In this document: positions 7,108-14,967 of the stretch, one piece after another | Layout of the letters: each line of letters opens with the position of its first letter | Numbering within the stretch: position 1 is the stretch's first letter | Assembly: GCA_904501855.1 (NCBI GenBank) | Contig: CAJGCI010000023.1 | Coordinates: 1 to 19,095, forward strand | From: Oscillospiraceae bacterium | Lineage (GTDB): Bacteria; Bacillota; Clostridia; Oscillospirales; Oscillospiraceae | Direction of reading: 5' to 3' | Length of the DNA: 19,095 bases | The notes under the pieces: model-generated | Seen by the model: only the letters and a program-made list of their open reading frames with translations | What the model was told of the DNA's origin: nothing | The model's database searches: none | Position numbers and translations under genes: made by a program

Positions 7108-10100
7108 TTATTCGGTGCGAAGTGCTTCCACCGGATCGCTCCGAGCCGCCTTCTTGGAGGGAATCAGGCCTCCGATCATGGTGAGGATTACACTGAGGAT
7201 CACTAGAATGATGGCAGCTCCCAGCGGCAGGAACGCATTGATATCCACACTGTCGGTCAGATGGTGGATGAGAGCGTTTCCTGGAATCAGCAGCAATCTC
7301 GTAATGATGACGCCCAGAAGACCGGCCAGCAACCCGATGAAGAAGGTCTCCGCGTTGAAGACACTGCTGATATTCTTCTTCGAAGCGCCGATGGCGCGAA
7401 GGATGCCGATCTCTTTTCTTCGTTCCAGAACACTGATGAAGGTAATGACGCCGATCATGATGGAAGATACCACCAGTGAGATGGATACGAAAGCGATGAG
7501 AACATAGCTGATGATGTTGATGATGGTCGTTACGGAGCTCATCAGTGCACCGACGATATCCGTGTAGTTGATGGTCTTGGAATCGTCGCCGGATTCCTGC
7601 ATCCGCTTATTATAGTCGCTGAGCAGGTCGACGATGGCCTCTTTGCTTTCGAAATCCTTTGGATAGATCACGATGGCATTGGGATTGTCCATGTCGGCGT
7701 AGCCCATCTTCTGAAGATTCGTATCATAGGAGCTGGACTCCGTGGCAAACATGGAGCGCATCAGATCCTGAAGATCCTGCTCGCTCATATTCATCTGGAA
7801 CGCACTGGCAAAGGCGTTGCCGTCAAAACTGAAGGCATTTCCCATGCTCTCACCGATCTGAGTCATGACCTGAGAGATATTGTTCTGGATGTTGGTGGCG
7901 ATCTGTTCCATGACCTTTTCCATCACGGAACCCAGCGCACGCCCGATTGCACTGTCCTCGCTGGTCAGCCGGTCCATGACCGTGCTGAGGAAGGCATTCT
8001 GCACACCGTTCAGATTAAACAGATCATAGACCCAGGAGCGGATCTGTGTCTGAGATGCTCCGGAGAGCACATAAGCGGCAAAGGAACCGGCAACGGGATC
8101 CGGATTCTCCGCACGATAGGCAATAAAACCGTTCCAAAGTTCCTGATACAGATTCTGAAGATCCTCCGGTGCGATCTGAAGATTCATCTGGGAGAGAGCG
8201 GAATTAAATGCATCCTGTGTGATGCCGGGCAGTTCCGCTGCGATCTCCGCGGGATTTTCCGTATTTGAGAGATCGATATCGGACAGATCAAATCCGGACA
8301 TATCCATGCCGCTGAAGTCCATGGAGCTTCCGTCAAACCCGGAAGCAAAGGCATCTCCGTCGACGTTGAAGGCATTGGCCAGAGCGTTTTCATCAATGGA
8401 GAACAGTTTGCCCAGATCCATGGAAGTTTCCTCTGCTTCCGCATCAAAGCCCTTGCCGGTAAAGACGTTGGTTTCCGGCGAAGCGATCTGAGCTTTGACG
8501 ATCTCGCTGTCCGCCGCCCTGTCAATGATGTGGGAAGTCAGGTCCGGGGAGTAGGCGATACCGGTCTGCAGCATGGCAATGGCGGTTTCCGGTTTCGGTT
8601 CCACGACACCGACGATGGTAATATCCTCTCCGTTCCGGGCGAGATTGCTCATGAAATCCTTGTCGTTGGATTTGTCTTTCCACACCCCGTACTGGGTATC
8701 ATAGGAGAAGCAGTCGGCGTTGTTGACGAGTTTGAAGGAAATGCCGAGGAAATCCTCGTAATTAAAGGTGGAAATGTCCTGGGACAGGACAGCATCTTTT
8801 CCCTCTGAAAAGTCCTTCATGGCGGCATCCAGTTCCGCCGCATCCTTAAGACCGAGCGTATACAGAGTCATGTCCGTGACACGGGCATCATCCGTAAGGA
8901 CCACGACGGCTTCGTTGTAATTTTCCGGCCAGTGACCGGCTTTGACATCATATTGAACCGAATAAAGGTGGTCGCTGTCCGGGAGTGAATGAAAGATATC
9001 ATAAAGGCTCTGAACACCGGTGAACATGGAATTGGAACCGCTGTAGGATAGTCCCATGGCAGACATGCTCTGATCCGGGTTCACCTGACGGACCGAATCC
9101 TCATTCACTTTGTAAATAATAGGGGAGATGCCATAGTCATATTCAATGGAGTTCACATAGTCATCCATGTGGCTCTCATCGCTGTCAAAGTACTCTTTCA
9201 GAGACCGAAGATCATTCTTCTGTATGGTGGTAAACATACTGGTCATGGTCTTCATTTCCGTGACCTCGGCCTGCTTTGCTTTGGCATCTTCCACGCTTTC
9301 CACAAGTCCCATGAGATTGGACATGCTGAAACTGGTGCTGTCGATCTGCAGAGGATACATGGAAAGGGTCTGTTCCTCGATGTTCTTAATATAATCGTTG
9401 ACACCGTTGGACAATGAAAGGATCAGCGCGATGCCGATGATGCCGATGGATCCGGCAATGGCAACGAGGAACGTGCGTGCTTTTTTGGTGCGAAGGTTGT
9501 TGAAACTCAGGGACAGGGCAGTGCGCCGGGACATGGAGGATTTTCCCATGTTTCGGTGCTCCGGTTCCAGAAGCTCGGAATCCTCCAGGAGGAAGGGGTC
9601 GGAATCGGAACGGATGGTGCCGTCTCTCAGTTTTACGATGCGGGTTGCATACCGCTCCGCAAGTTCCGGGTTGTGAGTGACCATGACCACAAGACGGTCG
9701 GAAGCCACTTCCTTCAGAAGATCCATGACCTGCAGGCTGGTCTCGCTGTCCAGTGCGCCGGTGGGTTCATCCGCCAGAAGGACATCCGGGTCATTGACCA
9801 GGGCACGGGCGATGGCGACACGCTGCATCTGTCCGCCTGAGAGCTGATTGGGGCGTTTGTGCATGTGTTCCTCCAGCCCGACCTTCGTCAGGGCATCCAC
9901 CGCGCGCTGACGGCGTTCCGCTTTGGAAATACCTCCGATGGTAAGTGCCAGCTCCACGTTGGACAGCACGGACTGATGGGGGATCAGATTGTAGCTCTGA
10001 AATACGAAACCCACGGTGTGGTTGCGATAGGAGTCCCAGTCACGGTCTTTGTATTTTTTCGTGGAGATCCCATTAATGATAAGGTCGCCGGTATCGTAAC

Positions 10101-10266
10101 GGTCCAGACCACCGATGATGTTCAGCAGCGTGGTCTTTCCGGAACCGCTGGGCCCCAGAATGGCAACGAACTCATTGTCTCTGAGATTGAGACTGACCCC
10201 GTTCAGCGCCATCTGTTCCAGATCGCCGGTGACGTATATTTTGGAAATGTTCTTTATCTGCAGCAT
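7108..10266 (-). CDS. ABC exporter, fused ATPase and FtsX/MacB-type permease with large extracytoplasmic domain
   Basis: A 1052-residue single-chain half transporter. Residues 1-235 are a LolD/MacB-type ATPase: Walker A GPSGSGKTT (38-46), Q-loop Gln90, signature LSGGQ (142-146), Walker B with ADEPTG (165-170) and switch His198. A first membrane segment follows at about 266-287, then about 610 extracytoplasmic residues. Three more membrane segments at about 912-946, 972-995 and 1012-1035 surround the FtsX hallmark ERRKEIGILRAIGAS. The protein ends in the typical PVEALRTE. The middle holds an unusual Asp/Met/Ser-rich stretch (about 640-670) and two similar NAF-DG-AFAS segments near 627-640 and 808-822. 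MacB-type proteins use mechanotransmission rather than a substrate channel; the substrate here is unknown. It has AGGAG 11 bases before ATG 10266 and no partner gene in the same operon. Confidence 0.92.
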   Translation of the reverse strand: MLQIKNISKIYVTGDLEQMALNGVSLNLRDNEFVAILGPSGSGKTTLLNIIGGLDRYDTGDLIINGISTKKYKDRDWDSYRNHTVGFVFQSYNLIPHQSVLSNVELALTIGGISKAERRQRAVDALTKVGLEEHMHKRPNQLSGGQMQRVAIARALVNDPDVLLADEPTGALDSETSLQVMDLLKEVASDRLVVMVTHNPELAERYATRIVKLRDGTIRSDSDPFLLEDSELLEPEHRNMGKSSMSRRTALSLSFNNLRTKKARTFLVAIAGSIGIIGIALILSLSNGVNDYIKNIEEQTLSMYPLQIDSTSFSMSNLMGLVESVEDAKAKQAEVTEMKTMTSMFTTIQKNDLRSLKEYFDSDESHMDDYVNSIEYDYGISPIIYKVNEDSVRQVNPDQSMSAMGLSYSGSNSMFTGVQSLYDIFHSLPDSDHLYSVQYDVKAGHWPENYNEAVVVLTDDARVTDMTLYTLGLKDAAELDAAMKDFSEGKDAVLSQDISTFNYEDFLGISFKLVNNADCFSYDTQYGVWKDKSNDKDFMSNLARNGEDITIVGVVEPKPETAIAMLQTGIAYSPDLTSHIIDRAADSEIVKAQIASPETNVFTGKGFDAEAEETSMDLGKLFSIDENALANAFNVDGDAFASGFDGSSMDFSGMDMSGFDLSDIDLSNTENPAEIAAELPGITQDAFNSALSQMNLQIAPEDLQNLYQELWNGFIAYRAENPDPVAGSFAAYVLSGASQTQIRSWVYDLFNLNGVQNAFLSTVMDRLTSEDSAIGRALGSVMEKVMEQIATNIQNNISQVMTQIGESMGNAFSFDGNAFASAFQMNMSEQDLQDLMRSMFATESSSYDTNLQKMGYADMDNPNAIVIYPKDFESKEAIVDLLSDYNKRMQESGDDSKTINYTDIVGALMSSVTTIINIISYVLIAFVSISLVVSSIMIGVITFISVLERRKEIGILRAIGASKKNISSVFNAETFFIGLLAGLLGVIITRLLLIPGNALIHHLTDSVDINAFLPLGAAIILVILSVILTMIGGLIPSKKAARSDPVEALRTE

Positions 10267-10310
10267 GAAGTTCTGCGCTCCTGTCTGTTAGCATACAATA
10301 ATATTGAGAA

Positions 10311-10316
10311 ATTATA
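10311..10316 (-). promoter_or_regulatory. Candidate -10 element for the ABC exporter gene
   Basis: TATAAT read on the minus strand, about 45 bases upstream of ATG 10266. The hexamer is a perfect -10 match, but no convincing -35 lies at 16-18 bases, so confidence is low. Confidence 0.35.
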
Positions 10317-10438
10317 TCATATGAAAATGACGAATGGTTGAAGGGTAACAACAAATAACAAGAAATGCACAATTGGGAGAATAATGTGTCCGTCCTGGCC
10401 GGATATGGAAACATATGGAAGAAAACATCCCTTTCCGG

Positions 10439-10467
10439 TTGAAATAACGCTTTTCGGCTGATATACT
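10439..10467 (+). promoter_or_regulatory. Sigma-A type promoter for the SGNH-hydrolase gene
   Basis: TTGAAA (10439-10444) and TATACT (10462-10467) with exactly 17 bases between them. Transcription would begin near 10474, giving a leader that contains the hairpin at 10506-10530 before the coding region. Confidence 0.7.
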
Positions 10468-10505
10468 TTTCGGGAACGGCCTTTAACCTGCGGTTTTGAA
10501 TACGA

Positions 10506-10530
10506 GAATACGGTCCGAGCAACCGTATTC
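10506..10530 (+). promoter_or_regulatory. 5' UTR hairpin, possible attenuator or mRNA stabiliser
   Basis: A 9-bp perfect stem GAATACGGT/ACCGTATTC with a seven-base loop (CCGAGCA), followed immediately by TTTTC. It lies between the promoter at 10439-10467 and the coding region, so it would form in the leader RNA. The short T tail makes it a weak terminator at best, consistent with attenuation or with a stabilising 5' stem-loop. Confidence 0.5.
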
Positions 10531-10538
10531 TTTTCATC

Positions 10539-12065
10539 ATGCCGGGACCGGACGTTCGAATGACGGGAAAGGAGGTGGCAGGTATCAGAGAGAATGATTT
10601 TGAGAAAAACCGGCAGATCTGGATCAAGCTTGCGAGAACGGCATGCATGGTGTGCCTTGGCCTGACGGTCATGGCTTCGACTGCACTGGCAGACGAAGCG
10701 GAACCGGCGGAGCAGAACGCGGAGGAATCCTCTTTTGTTGACGTTGTCAAGAACGTTTCCTCTACCATCGACGGGATCAAAACAATGGTTCTGGAAAATG
10801 AGAAAAAAGACATCTTCCAGAAAGACGATGGCCCCAGAGATCTTGGTTCGGTGGTTACGGATCTGGCGGAAAGTGCTACTGCCGTGACAGTGAAAAATGC
10901 TGTTTCCGGCGCAGAAGAACAGGCATATGAATCGGTAAGAGAGACCAGAAGTTTTCTCAGCAGCAATTCAGATGTCAACGGAGCGGTGAAAGAAGCTGCA
11001 TCCGGACCCCGAAGCGCCATCGATTCTGCATATGACTTCGCAGAGGAACAGGTTTCAAACAACAGACCTACCGTTGCGGATACGCAGGACAAGGATATCC
11101 GGGTGTATACGTCTATTGGTGACAGTGTTCAGTCCGGATGCGGTCTGGAGGAATATGCAACGTATGGACAGATCGTTGTGGCGAATGAGAATATCCGCGG
11201 ATCCGCTCCTGTTCTCGTAGGACGGGCGGTCGGCGCCGACAAGGTCAATCAGCTGCATATGCCGGGAGCGAGATCGACGGAGATCCGATATATTCTGGAT
11301 GATGAGTACGACGGTGACTGGATCACCGACGGACAGTCGTATTATCTGTCGGATGGTGTTCTTGGAAAAGAACATCTGGACAGCTGGAAAGAAGAATACC
11401 AGAACGCGGTCCGGGAATCGGATATCGTGGTACTGGATTTCGGATTCAATGATTTCTGGGTGCCCTGGTATGGTGCCATGTACGATGTGGCAGGCGACGG
11501 AAGACTTCCGTGGGATGATATGACCCCGTGGGAACGTGTCGAACGGATGGGCTCCTTCGGTGCCCTGGCAGACACACTGGCATCGGTTGGCCGTGCGTAT
11601 ATCTTCAATCCGACGAACTGGTGGATCTATGATCTGAAGTTTGCGGATTCGATTTTAAAATTCGCGGTGGATTATCCCGTGAACTGTTTCGCGATCACGG
11701 ACAGCATCTATGAGCTGAATCCCAATGCAACGCTTCTGATCTGCATCGGTTATAATCCCATGGAAGGCTGGGATCTCGTTCCGGCTTGGGACGATAATCT
11801 TGTGGGCGATGTTCTCGGTGTGGTTTTCGCCATGCACGATGTCGCCAAGATCGCGGCATTTCTCAGCTATCCGGGAGAAGCTGCGCTGGTGGATATGCGG
11901 CATGTCGATGTCATTACGGACAATACGATGATCTTCGTATTTGAAAAGATGACCATTGATGATACCGGATTCAACCCGCACCCCACCGTTCGGGGATCCG
12001 AACAGGTCGCAAGTCAGATCCTGAAGGCACTGGGACGCGGAACGCCCTATGCGACCGTTGATTAA
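10539..12065 (+). CDS. Secreted SGNH/GDSL-hydrolase-like protein
   Basis: A 508-residue product when read from the first ATG. It has a basic n-region, a hydrophobic core (about 33-48) and an ALA cleavage site after residue 51, so it is exported. Residues 60-185 are polar, helical and low in recognisable motifs. The catalytic domain shows the four SGNH blocks: IGDSVQSG (Ser196), MPGARSTEI (Gly243), FGFNDFW (Asn304) and NPHPTVRG (His481). SGNH enzymes are esterases, lipases or carbohydrate deacetylases; the substrate is not predictable here. The start is uncertain: neither ATG 10539 nor ATG 10560 has a ribosome binding site. A perfect AAAGGAGG at 10568-10575 lies nine bases before an in-frame ATC at 10584, which would give 493 residues. 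The ATC start would also shorten the otherwise very long signal-peptide n-region. Confidence 0.85.
   Translation: MPGPDVRMTGKEVAGIRENDFEKNRQIWIKLARTACMVCLGLTVMASTALADEAEPAEQNAEESSFVDVVKNVSSTIDGIKTMVLENEKKDIFQKDDGPRDLGSVVTDLAESATAVTVKNAVSGAEEQAYESVRETRSFLSSNSDVNGAVKEAASGPRSAIDSAYDFAEEQVSNNRPTVADTQDKDIRVYTSIGDSVQSGCGLEEYATYGQIVVANENIRGSAPVLVGRAVGADKVNQLHMPGARSTEIRYILDDEYDGDWITDGQSYYLSDGVLGKEHLDSWKEEYQNAVRESDIVVLDFGFNDFWVPWYGAMYDVAGDGRLPWDDMTPWERVERMGSFGALADTLASVGRAYIFNPTNWWIYDLKFADSILKFAVDYPVNCFAITDSIYELNPNATLLICIGYNPMEGWDLVPAWDDNLVGDVLGVVFAMHDVAKIAAFLSYPGEAALVDMRHVDVITDNTMIFVFEKMTIDDTGFNPHPTVRGSEQVASQILKALGRGTPYATVD
10568..10575 (+). promoter_or_regulatory. Strong Shine-Dalgarno sequence with no conventional start codon in range
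   Basis: AAAGGAGG is the best ribosome binding site in the window, yet no ATG, GTG or TTG follows at the usual 5-10 bases. The in-frame codon at optimal distance is ATC (10584). The nearest ATG (10594) is 19 bases away, out of frame, and opens only a 23-codon frame. See the finding on translation start. Confidence 0.55.
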
Positions 12066-12077
12066 TATCTGAACGAT

Positions 12078-12112
12078 AAAAAACTGGAATCAGAAACGAT
12101 TCCAGTTTTTTT
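12078..12112. terminator. Bidirectional terminator between the SGNH-hydrolase and HTH-AbrB genes
   Basis: Stem ACTGGAATC/GATTCCAGT with an AGAAAC loop, an A run on the left (12078-12083) and a T run on the right (to 12112). It lies 12 bases after one stop codon and 7 bases from the other, on convergent genes. Confidence 0.88.
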
Positions 12113-12119
12113 GTTGATA

Positions 12120-12554
12120 TTATTCAGGAGCGATGGACATATACTCCATGGCCTTTTTCATGCTTGTTTCAAACGCCTCTGCAGGGACAAGAGCGATTCC
12201 GTGCTCATCACTCAGAACGATCAGGCGCTGACCGCCGGTTAGTCCGAACCGGTCCCTTGTGCCTTTCGGGATGACGATCTGTCCCCGATCGTTCATCGTC
12301 ACGGATCCCCAGATGTTTTTCCCCTTTGGTGCCGGCGGGATCGTTCCCACACCTTCCAGGGTCTCCGTGTGGATCAGACCGTCGATGGTGATTCCATACA
12401 CATCTGCCAGACGGCTGCACTTTTCCACATCCGGAATGGTCGCACCGCTCTCCCACTTGGCGTACGCCTGGCGTGAGATTCCGATCTTTTCTGCGATTTC
12501 TTCCTGGGAAAATCCATGGATGTTGCGGAGCATCATCAAATTATCATTCAGCAT
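12120..12554 (-). CDS. Transcriptional regulator, HTH (XRE) plus AbrB/SpoVT-like DNA-binding domain
   Basis: A 144-residue cytoplasmic regulator made of two DNA-binding modules. Residues 1-62 are an XRE-type helix-turn-helix (LRNIHGFSQEEIAEKIGISR, then QAYAKWESG at 29-37). Residues 80-125 are an AbrB swapped-hairpin (GSVTMNDRGQIVIPKGTRDRFGL, then LIVLSDEHGIALVP at 111-124). AAGGAG lies nine bases before ATG 12554, and the gene is 12 bases downstream of the ABC permease. As the last gene of the transporter operon it probably regulates that operon. Having both modules in one protein suggests recognition of a two-part operator. The inducer is unknown. Confidence 0.9.
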   Translation of the reverse strand: MLNDNLMMLRNIHGFSQEEIAEKIGISRQAYAKWESGATIPDVEKCSRLADVYGITIDGLIHTETLEGVGTIPPAPKGKNIWGSVTMNDRGQIVIPKGTRDRFGLTGGQRLIVLSDEHGIALVPAEAFETSMKKAMEYMSIAPE

Positions 12555-12566
12555 GGCGGCAACTCC

Positions 12567-13220
12567 TTATAAATCGATTCGTTCAAAATGTTTGCAGGCG
12601 TTTCTGCAGGAAAGTACTGTCATCAGCAAGAAGATTATGACTCCGATCACGAAAAGAATCAACTGCTTTGCGATATGATCGGTACCAAAAGCATTCAGCC
12701 ACTCCAGACCAGGTACATGATGAAGGGCCTCTGCGACGATGATTACGAGGAACGTTACGATGATAAAGATCACGAAGGGGCGGGCGAACTTATAAGCTGT
12801 TTTAAAGAACCCGTCGACAAAGATCCAGTTGAACAGGCCGAAGATCACAAATGCAGTTCCAAGGGCAAAGAAATTGGCATTCATCAATGCGTTGCCCGCA
12901 TACACGGAGCTACGGGAGAAAACCGTCATCCGCAGTATGACAGCCAGTGCCATCAGTACGATAGAACAGATCTCGATCAGACACACAAACAGATATCTTC
13001 CTTTGACCACATCTTCCTTCGCAATTGGAAGCAGAGCGGAAAACACGACGTCATTTGCCTCTCTGGCAGTCTGAAAGCTCTGAAATATGCCCAGCGCCAC
13101 AAAGAATGCTCCGCAAAGTATGGGATAGCCGGGGATAAAAAACATCAGACCAAACAGGATGAACAGGTAAGAGAGCACCGAGGAACTGAGCTTCATTTCT
13201 TTCATCAGAATGTTATGCAT
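12567..13220 (-). CDS. ABC-2 type transporter permease
   Basis: A 217-residue integral membrane protein with about six membrane segments, resembling the ABC2_membrane_5 type of small Firmicutes permeases. The block LLPIAKEDVVKGRYLF (about residues 55-70) is characteristic. It would pair with the ATPase encoded just upstream to form an exporter of unknown substrate. I chose ATG 13220 because it overlaps the end of the ATPase gene by eight bases with a GGAAGGCGG ribosome binding site inside the ATPase coding region, which implies translational coupling. The frame itself continues upstream to 13355 but only within the ATPase gene. Confidence 0.88.
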   Translation of the reverse strand: MHNILMKEMKLSSSVLSYLFILFGLMFFIPGYPILCGAFFVALGIFQSFQTAREANDVVFSALLPIAKEDVVKGRYLFVCLIEICSIVLMALAVILRMTVFSRSSVYAGNALMNANFFALGTAFVIFGLFNWIFVDGFFKTAYKFARPFVIFIIVTFLVIIVAEALHHVPGLEWLNAFGTDHIAKQLILFVIGVIIFLLMTVLSCRNACKHFERIDL

Positions 13221-13935
13221 GAAATACACCGCCTTCCATCCGAAGCATCGTTTCTTCCAGACTCTCGCCTTCGCTGGAATGCTGCCGGATAAAGTCTTCT
13301 TTGGGCATGGCCGCCACAATTTTTCCTTTCGATATATATACGATGTTGTCGGCACATTTTTCGATATCAGAAATGATGTGAGTGGAAAAGAACACGGCCA
13401 CGCCTTCTTTTTTCAGCTCGGAAAAAATGTCCAGGATTTCGTTGCGGGAAAACGGGTCGAGGCCGCTTGTGGGCTCATCCAGGATAAGCACTTCCGACCG
13501 GTGGGAGAGAGCGAGAAGGAGGTTCAGCTTTACCTTCATGCCCTCTGAGAGCTCCAGGGGTGTTTTCGACTCATCCAGTCCAAACAGGTTCAGATATCTG
13601 CGATAGGTATCTTCGTCCCATGTCTCATAGAACCGTTTTACAATATCGACAATGTCCCGGATCTTCTTTCTCGGATACCAGCTGACCGTTCCGGTGGAAT
13701 ACCCGATGAGTTTCTTCGTTTCCGTCTCGTTGCCGATCAAAGGCTTTCCAAAATAGGATACGCTGCCGCCGTCCAAATGGATCAGATTCAGCATTGCCTT
13801 GATGGTAGTCGTTTTGCCGGCGCCGTTTCTGCCGACAAATCCAGTGATTTTCCCGCCTTCGAGACTGAAGGAGATATCCGACAGTACAAAAGAGGGATAG
13901 TTTTTCACAAGATGCTGCACTTCCGCAATCATCAT
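13213..13935 (-). CDS. ABC transporter ATP-binding protein (YtrB/ABC-2 type)
   Basis: The 240-residue cytoplasmic motor subunit of the exporter. It has Walker A GRNGAGKTT (35-43), a C-loop reading LSEGM (129-133) instead of LSGGQ, Walker B ILDEPTSGLDP (151-161) and the switch histidine His186. The Q-loop region reads GYSTGTVSWYP and lacks the usual glutamine. The stretch DIVKRFYETWDEDTYRRYL (97-115) is typical of the YtrB-like branch of antibiotic- or envelope-stress-linked exporters. Two consecutive ATGs (13935 and 13932) follow GGAGG at 5 and 8 bases; either may be used. It heads the operon with the permease and the HTH-AbrB regulator. Confidence 0.91.
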   Translation of the reverse strand: MMIAEVQHLVKNYPSFVLSDISFSLEGGKITGFVGRNGAGKTTTIKAMLNLIHLDGGSVSYFGKPLIGNETETKKLIGYSTGTVSWYPRKKIRDIVDIVKRFYETWDEDTYRRYLNLFGLDESKTPLELSEGMKVKLNLLLALSHRSEVLILDEPTSGLDPFSRNEILDIFSELKKEGVAVFFSTHIISDIEKCADNIVYISKGKIVAAMPKEDFIRQHSSEGESLEETMLRMEGGVFHA

Positions 13936-14060
13936 AAAAACCTCCGAAATATTTGATTTCTGTGAATATTGTAAACTGCAGTTGCGTGCTGTTCTACCAA
14001 CCGGATATTACGGATTTTTATGTTTTCTGTTATGTTTGGTTGCGTTAAGCGGGAAAATGA

Positions 14061-14095
14061 AAAACCCCGGAACCGAATCTCGGTTCCAGGGTTTT
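14061..14095 (-). terminator. Terminator of the rplM-rpsI operon
   Basis: The stem pairs 14061-14076 with 14080-14095 around a three-base loop, with one internal mismatch. On the minus strand it ends in a T-rich tail. It lies 18 bases after the rpsI stop and insulates the downstream ABC operon. Confidence 0.85.
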
Positions 14096-14112
14096 GTACA
14101 TTCGATATGGAC

Positions 14113-14523
14113 TTAACGTTTGGAGAACTGGGGAGCGCGGCGTGCGGCTTTGAGGCCGTACTTTTTACGTTCTTTCATTCTCGGGTCACGAGTCAGGAAT
14201 CCAGCGGCTTTCAGAGCTGCACGATAGGAAGGATCTACTTCCAGAAGAGCTCTTGCAATACCATGACGGATTGCGCCTGCCTGTCCGCTGACACCGCCGC
14301 CGGAAACGTTTGCTTCGACGTCGACTTTGTCAACCGTGTTGGTCTCAACCAGGGGCTGACGAACGATGAGCTTCAGAGTATCCAGTCCGAAGTAATCGTC
14401 GATATCACGGCCGTTGATCACGATCTTGCCAGTGCCGCCCGGGATGAGGTGTACACGAGCAACTGAGGACTTTCTGCGTCCTGTTCCATACATATAAGGT
14501 CTTTTAGACTGATAAGTTGCCAT
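14113..14523 (-). CDS. rpsI: 30S ribosomal protein S9
   Basis: A component of the small-subunit head whose C-terminal tail reaches the peptidyl-tRNA site. The 136-residue product has the family segments YGTGRRKSSVARVHL (12-26), GGGVSGQAGAIRHGIARAL and the terminal KKYGLKAARRAPQFSKR ending in the conserved Lys-Arg. It begins with GGGAGGT eight bases before ATG 14523, 15 bases after rplM, in the classic rplM-rpsI order. Confidence 0.98.
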   Translation of the reverse strand: MATYQSKRPYMYGTGRRKSSVARVHLIPGGTGKIVINGRDIDDYFGLDTLKLIVRQPLVETNTVDKVDVEANVSGGGVSGQAGAIRHGIARALLEVDPSYRAALKAAGFLTRDPRMKERKKYGLKAARRAPQFSKR

Positions 14524-14538
14524 TATTTCTTACCTCCC

Positions 14539-14967
14539 TTAGCGATCCCAAACTTCAGGTTTCTGAGCTGCATGGTCATGTTCCGGACCTGCGAAGATTC
14601 TCAGACGCTTCAGCTGCCACTGAGCGATGGTGTTCTTCTGAAGCATGCCTTTGACGGCCAGCTTCATGGCCAGTTCGGGCTTGGTCTCCATGAGACGTTT
14701 GTACTGAGTCTCGTGAAGTCCTCCGGGCCAACCGGAGTGAGTGCGGTAATACTTCTGGGTCAGCTTATTGCCGGTCAGAACTGCATCCTTCGCATTGATG
14801 ATGATGACATAGTCACCACAGTCAACATGCGGGGTGTAATCGGTCTTCAGCTTTCCGCGGAGCAGGTCTGCTGCAATTGCTGCAGTTTTGCCCATGGGCT
14901 TGCCTGCTGCATCAAGGATGTACCATTTGCGCTGTACGGTTTCCTTGGTCAACATTGTCGTAGACAT
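14539..14967 (-). CDS. rplM: 50S ribosomal protein L13
   Basis: An early-assembly protein of the large subunit. The 142-residue product has the conserved KWYILDAAGKPMGKTAAIAA segment near the N-terminus, DYVIIINAKDAVLTGNK in the middle and KRLRIFAGPEHDHAAQKP at the end. I chose ATG 14967 because GGAGG lies eight bases upstream and it matches the family N-terminus. The longer in-frame opening to 15213 crosses the promoter and is not coding. It is first in the operon with rpsI. Confidence 0.98.
   Translation of the reverse strand: MSTTMLTKETVQRKWYILDAAGKPMGKTAAIAADLLRGKLKTDYTPHVDCGDYVIIINAKDAVLTGNKLTQKYYRTHSGWPGGLHETQYKRLMETKPELAMKLAVKGMLQKNTIAQWQLKRLRIFAGPEHDHAAQKPEVWDR

Noticed and set aside
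12588..13292. Plus-strand open frame of 234 codons
   Set aside because: It is antisense to the ABC permease gene and shows no motif.
13221..13355. N-terminal extension of the ABC permease
   Set aside because: It would lie wholly inside the ATPase gene. The overlapping ATG at 13220 with its ribosome binding site is the natural coupled start.
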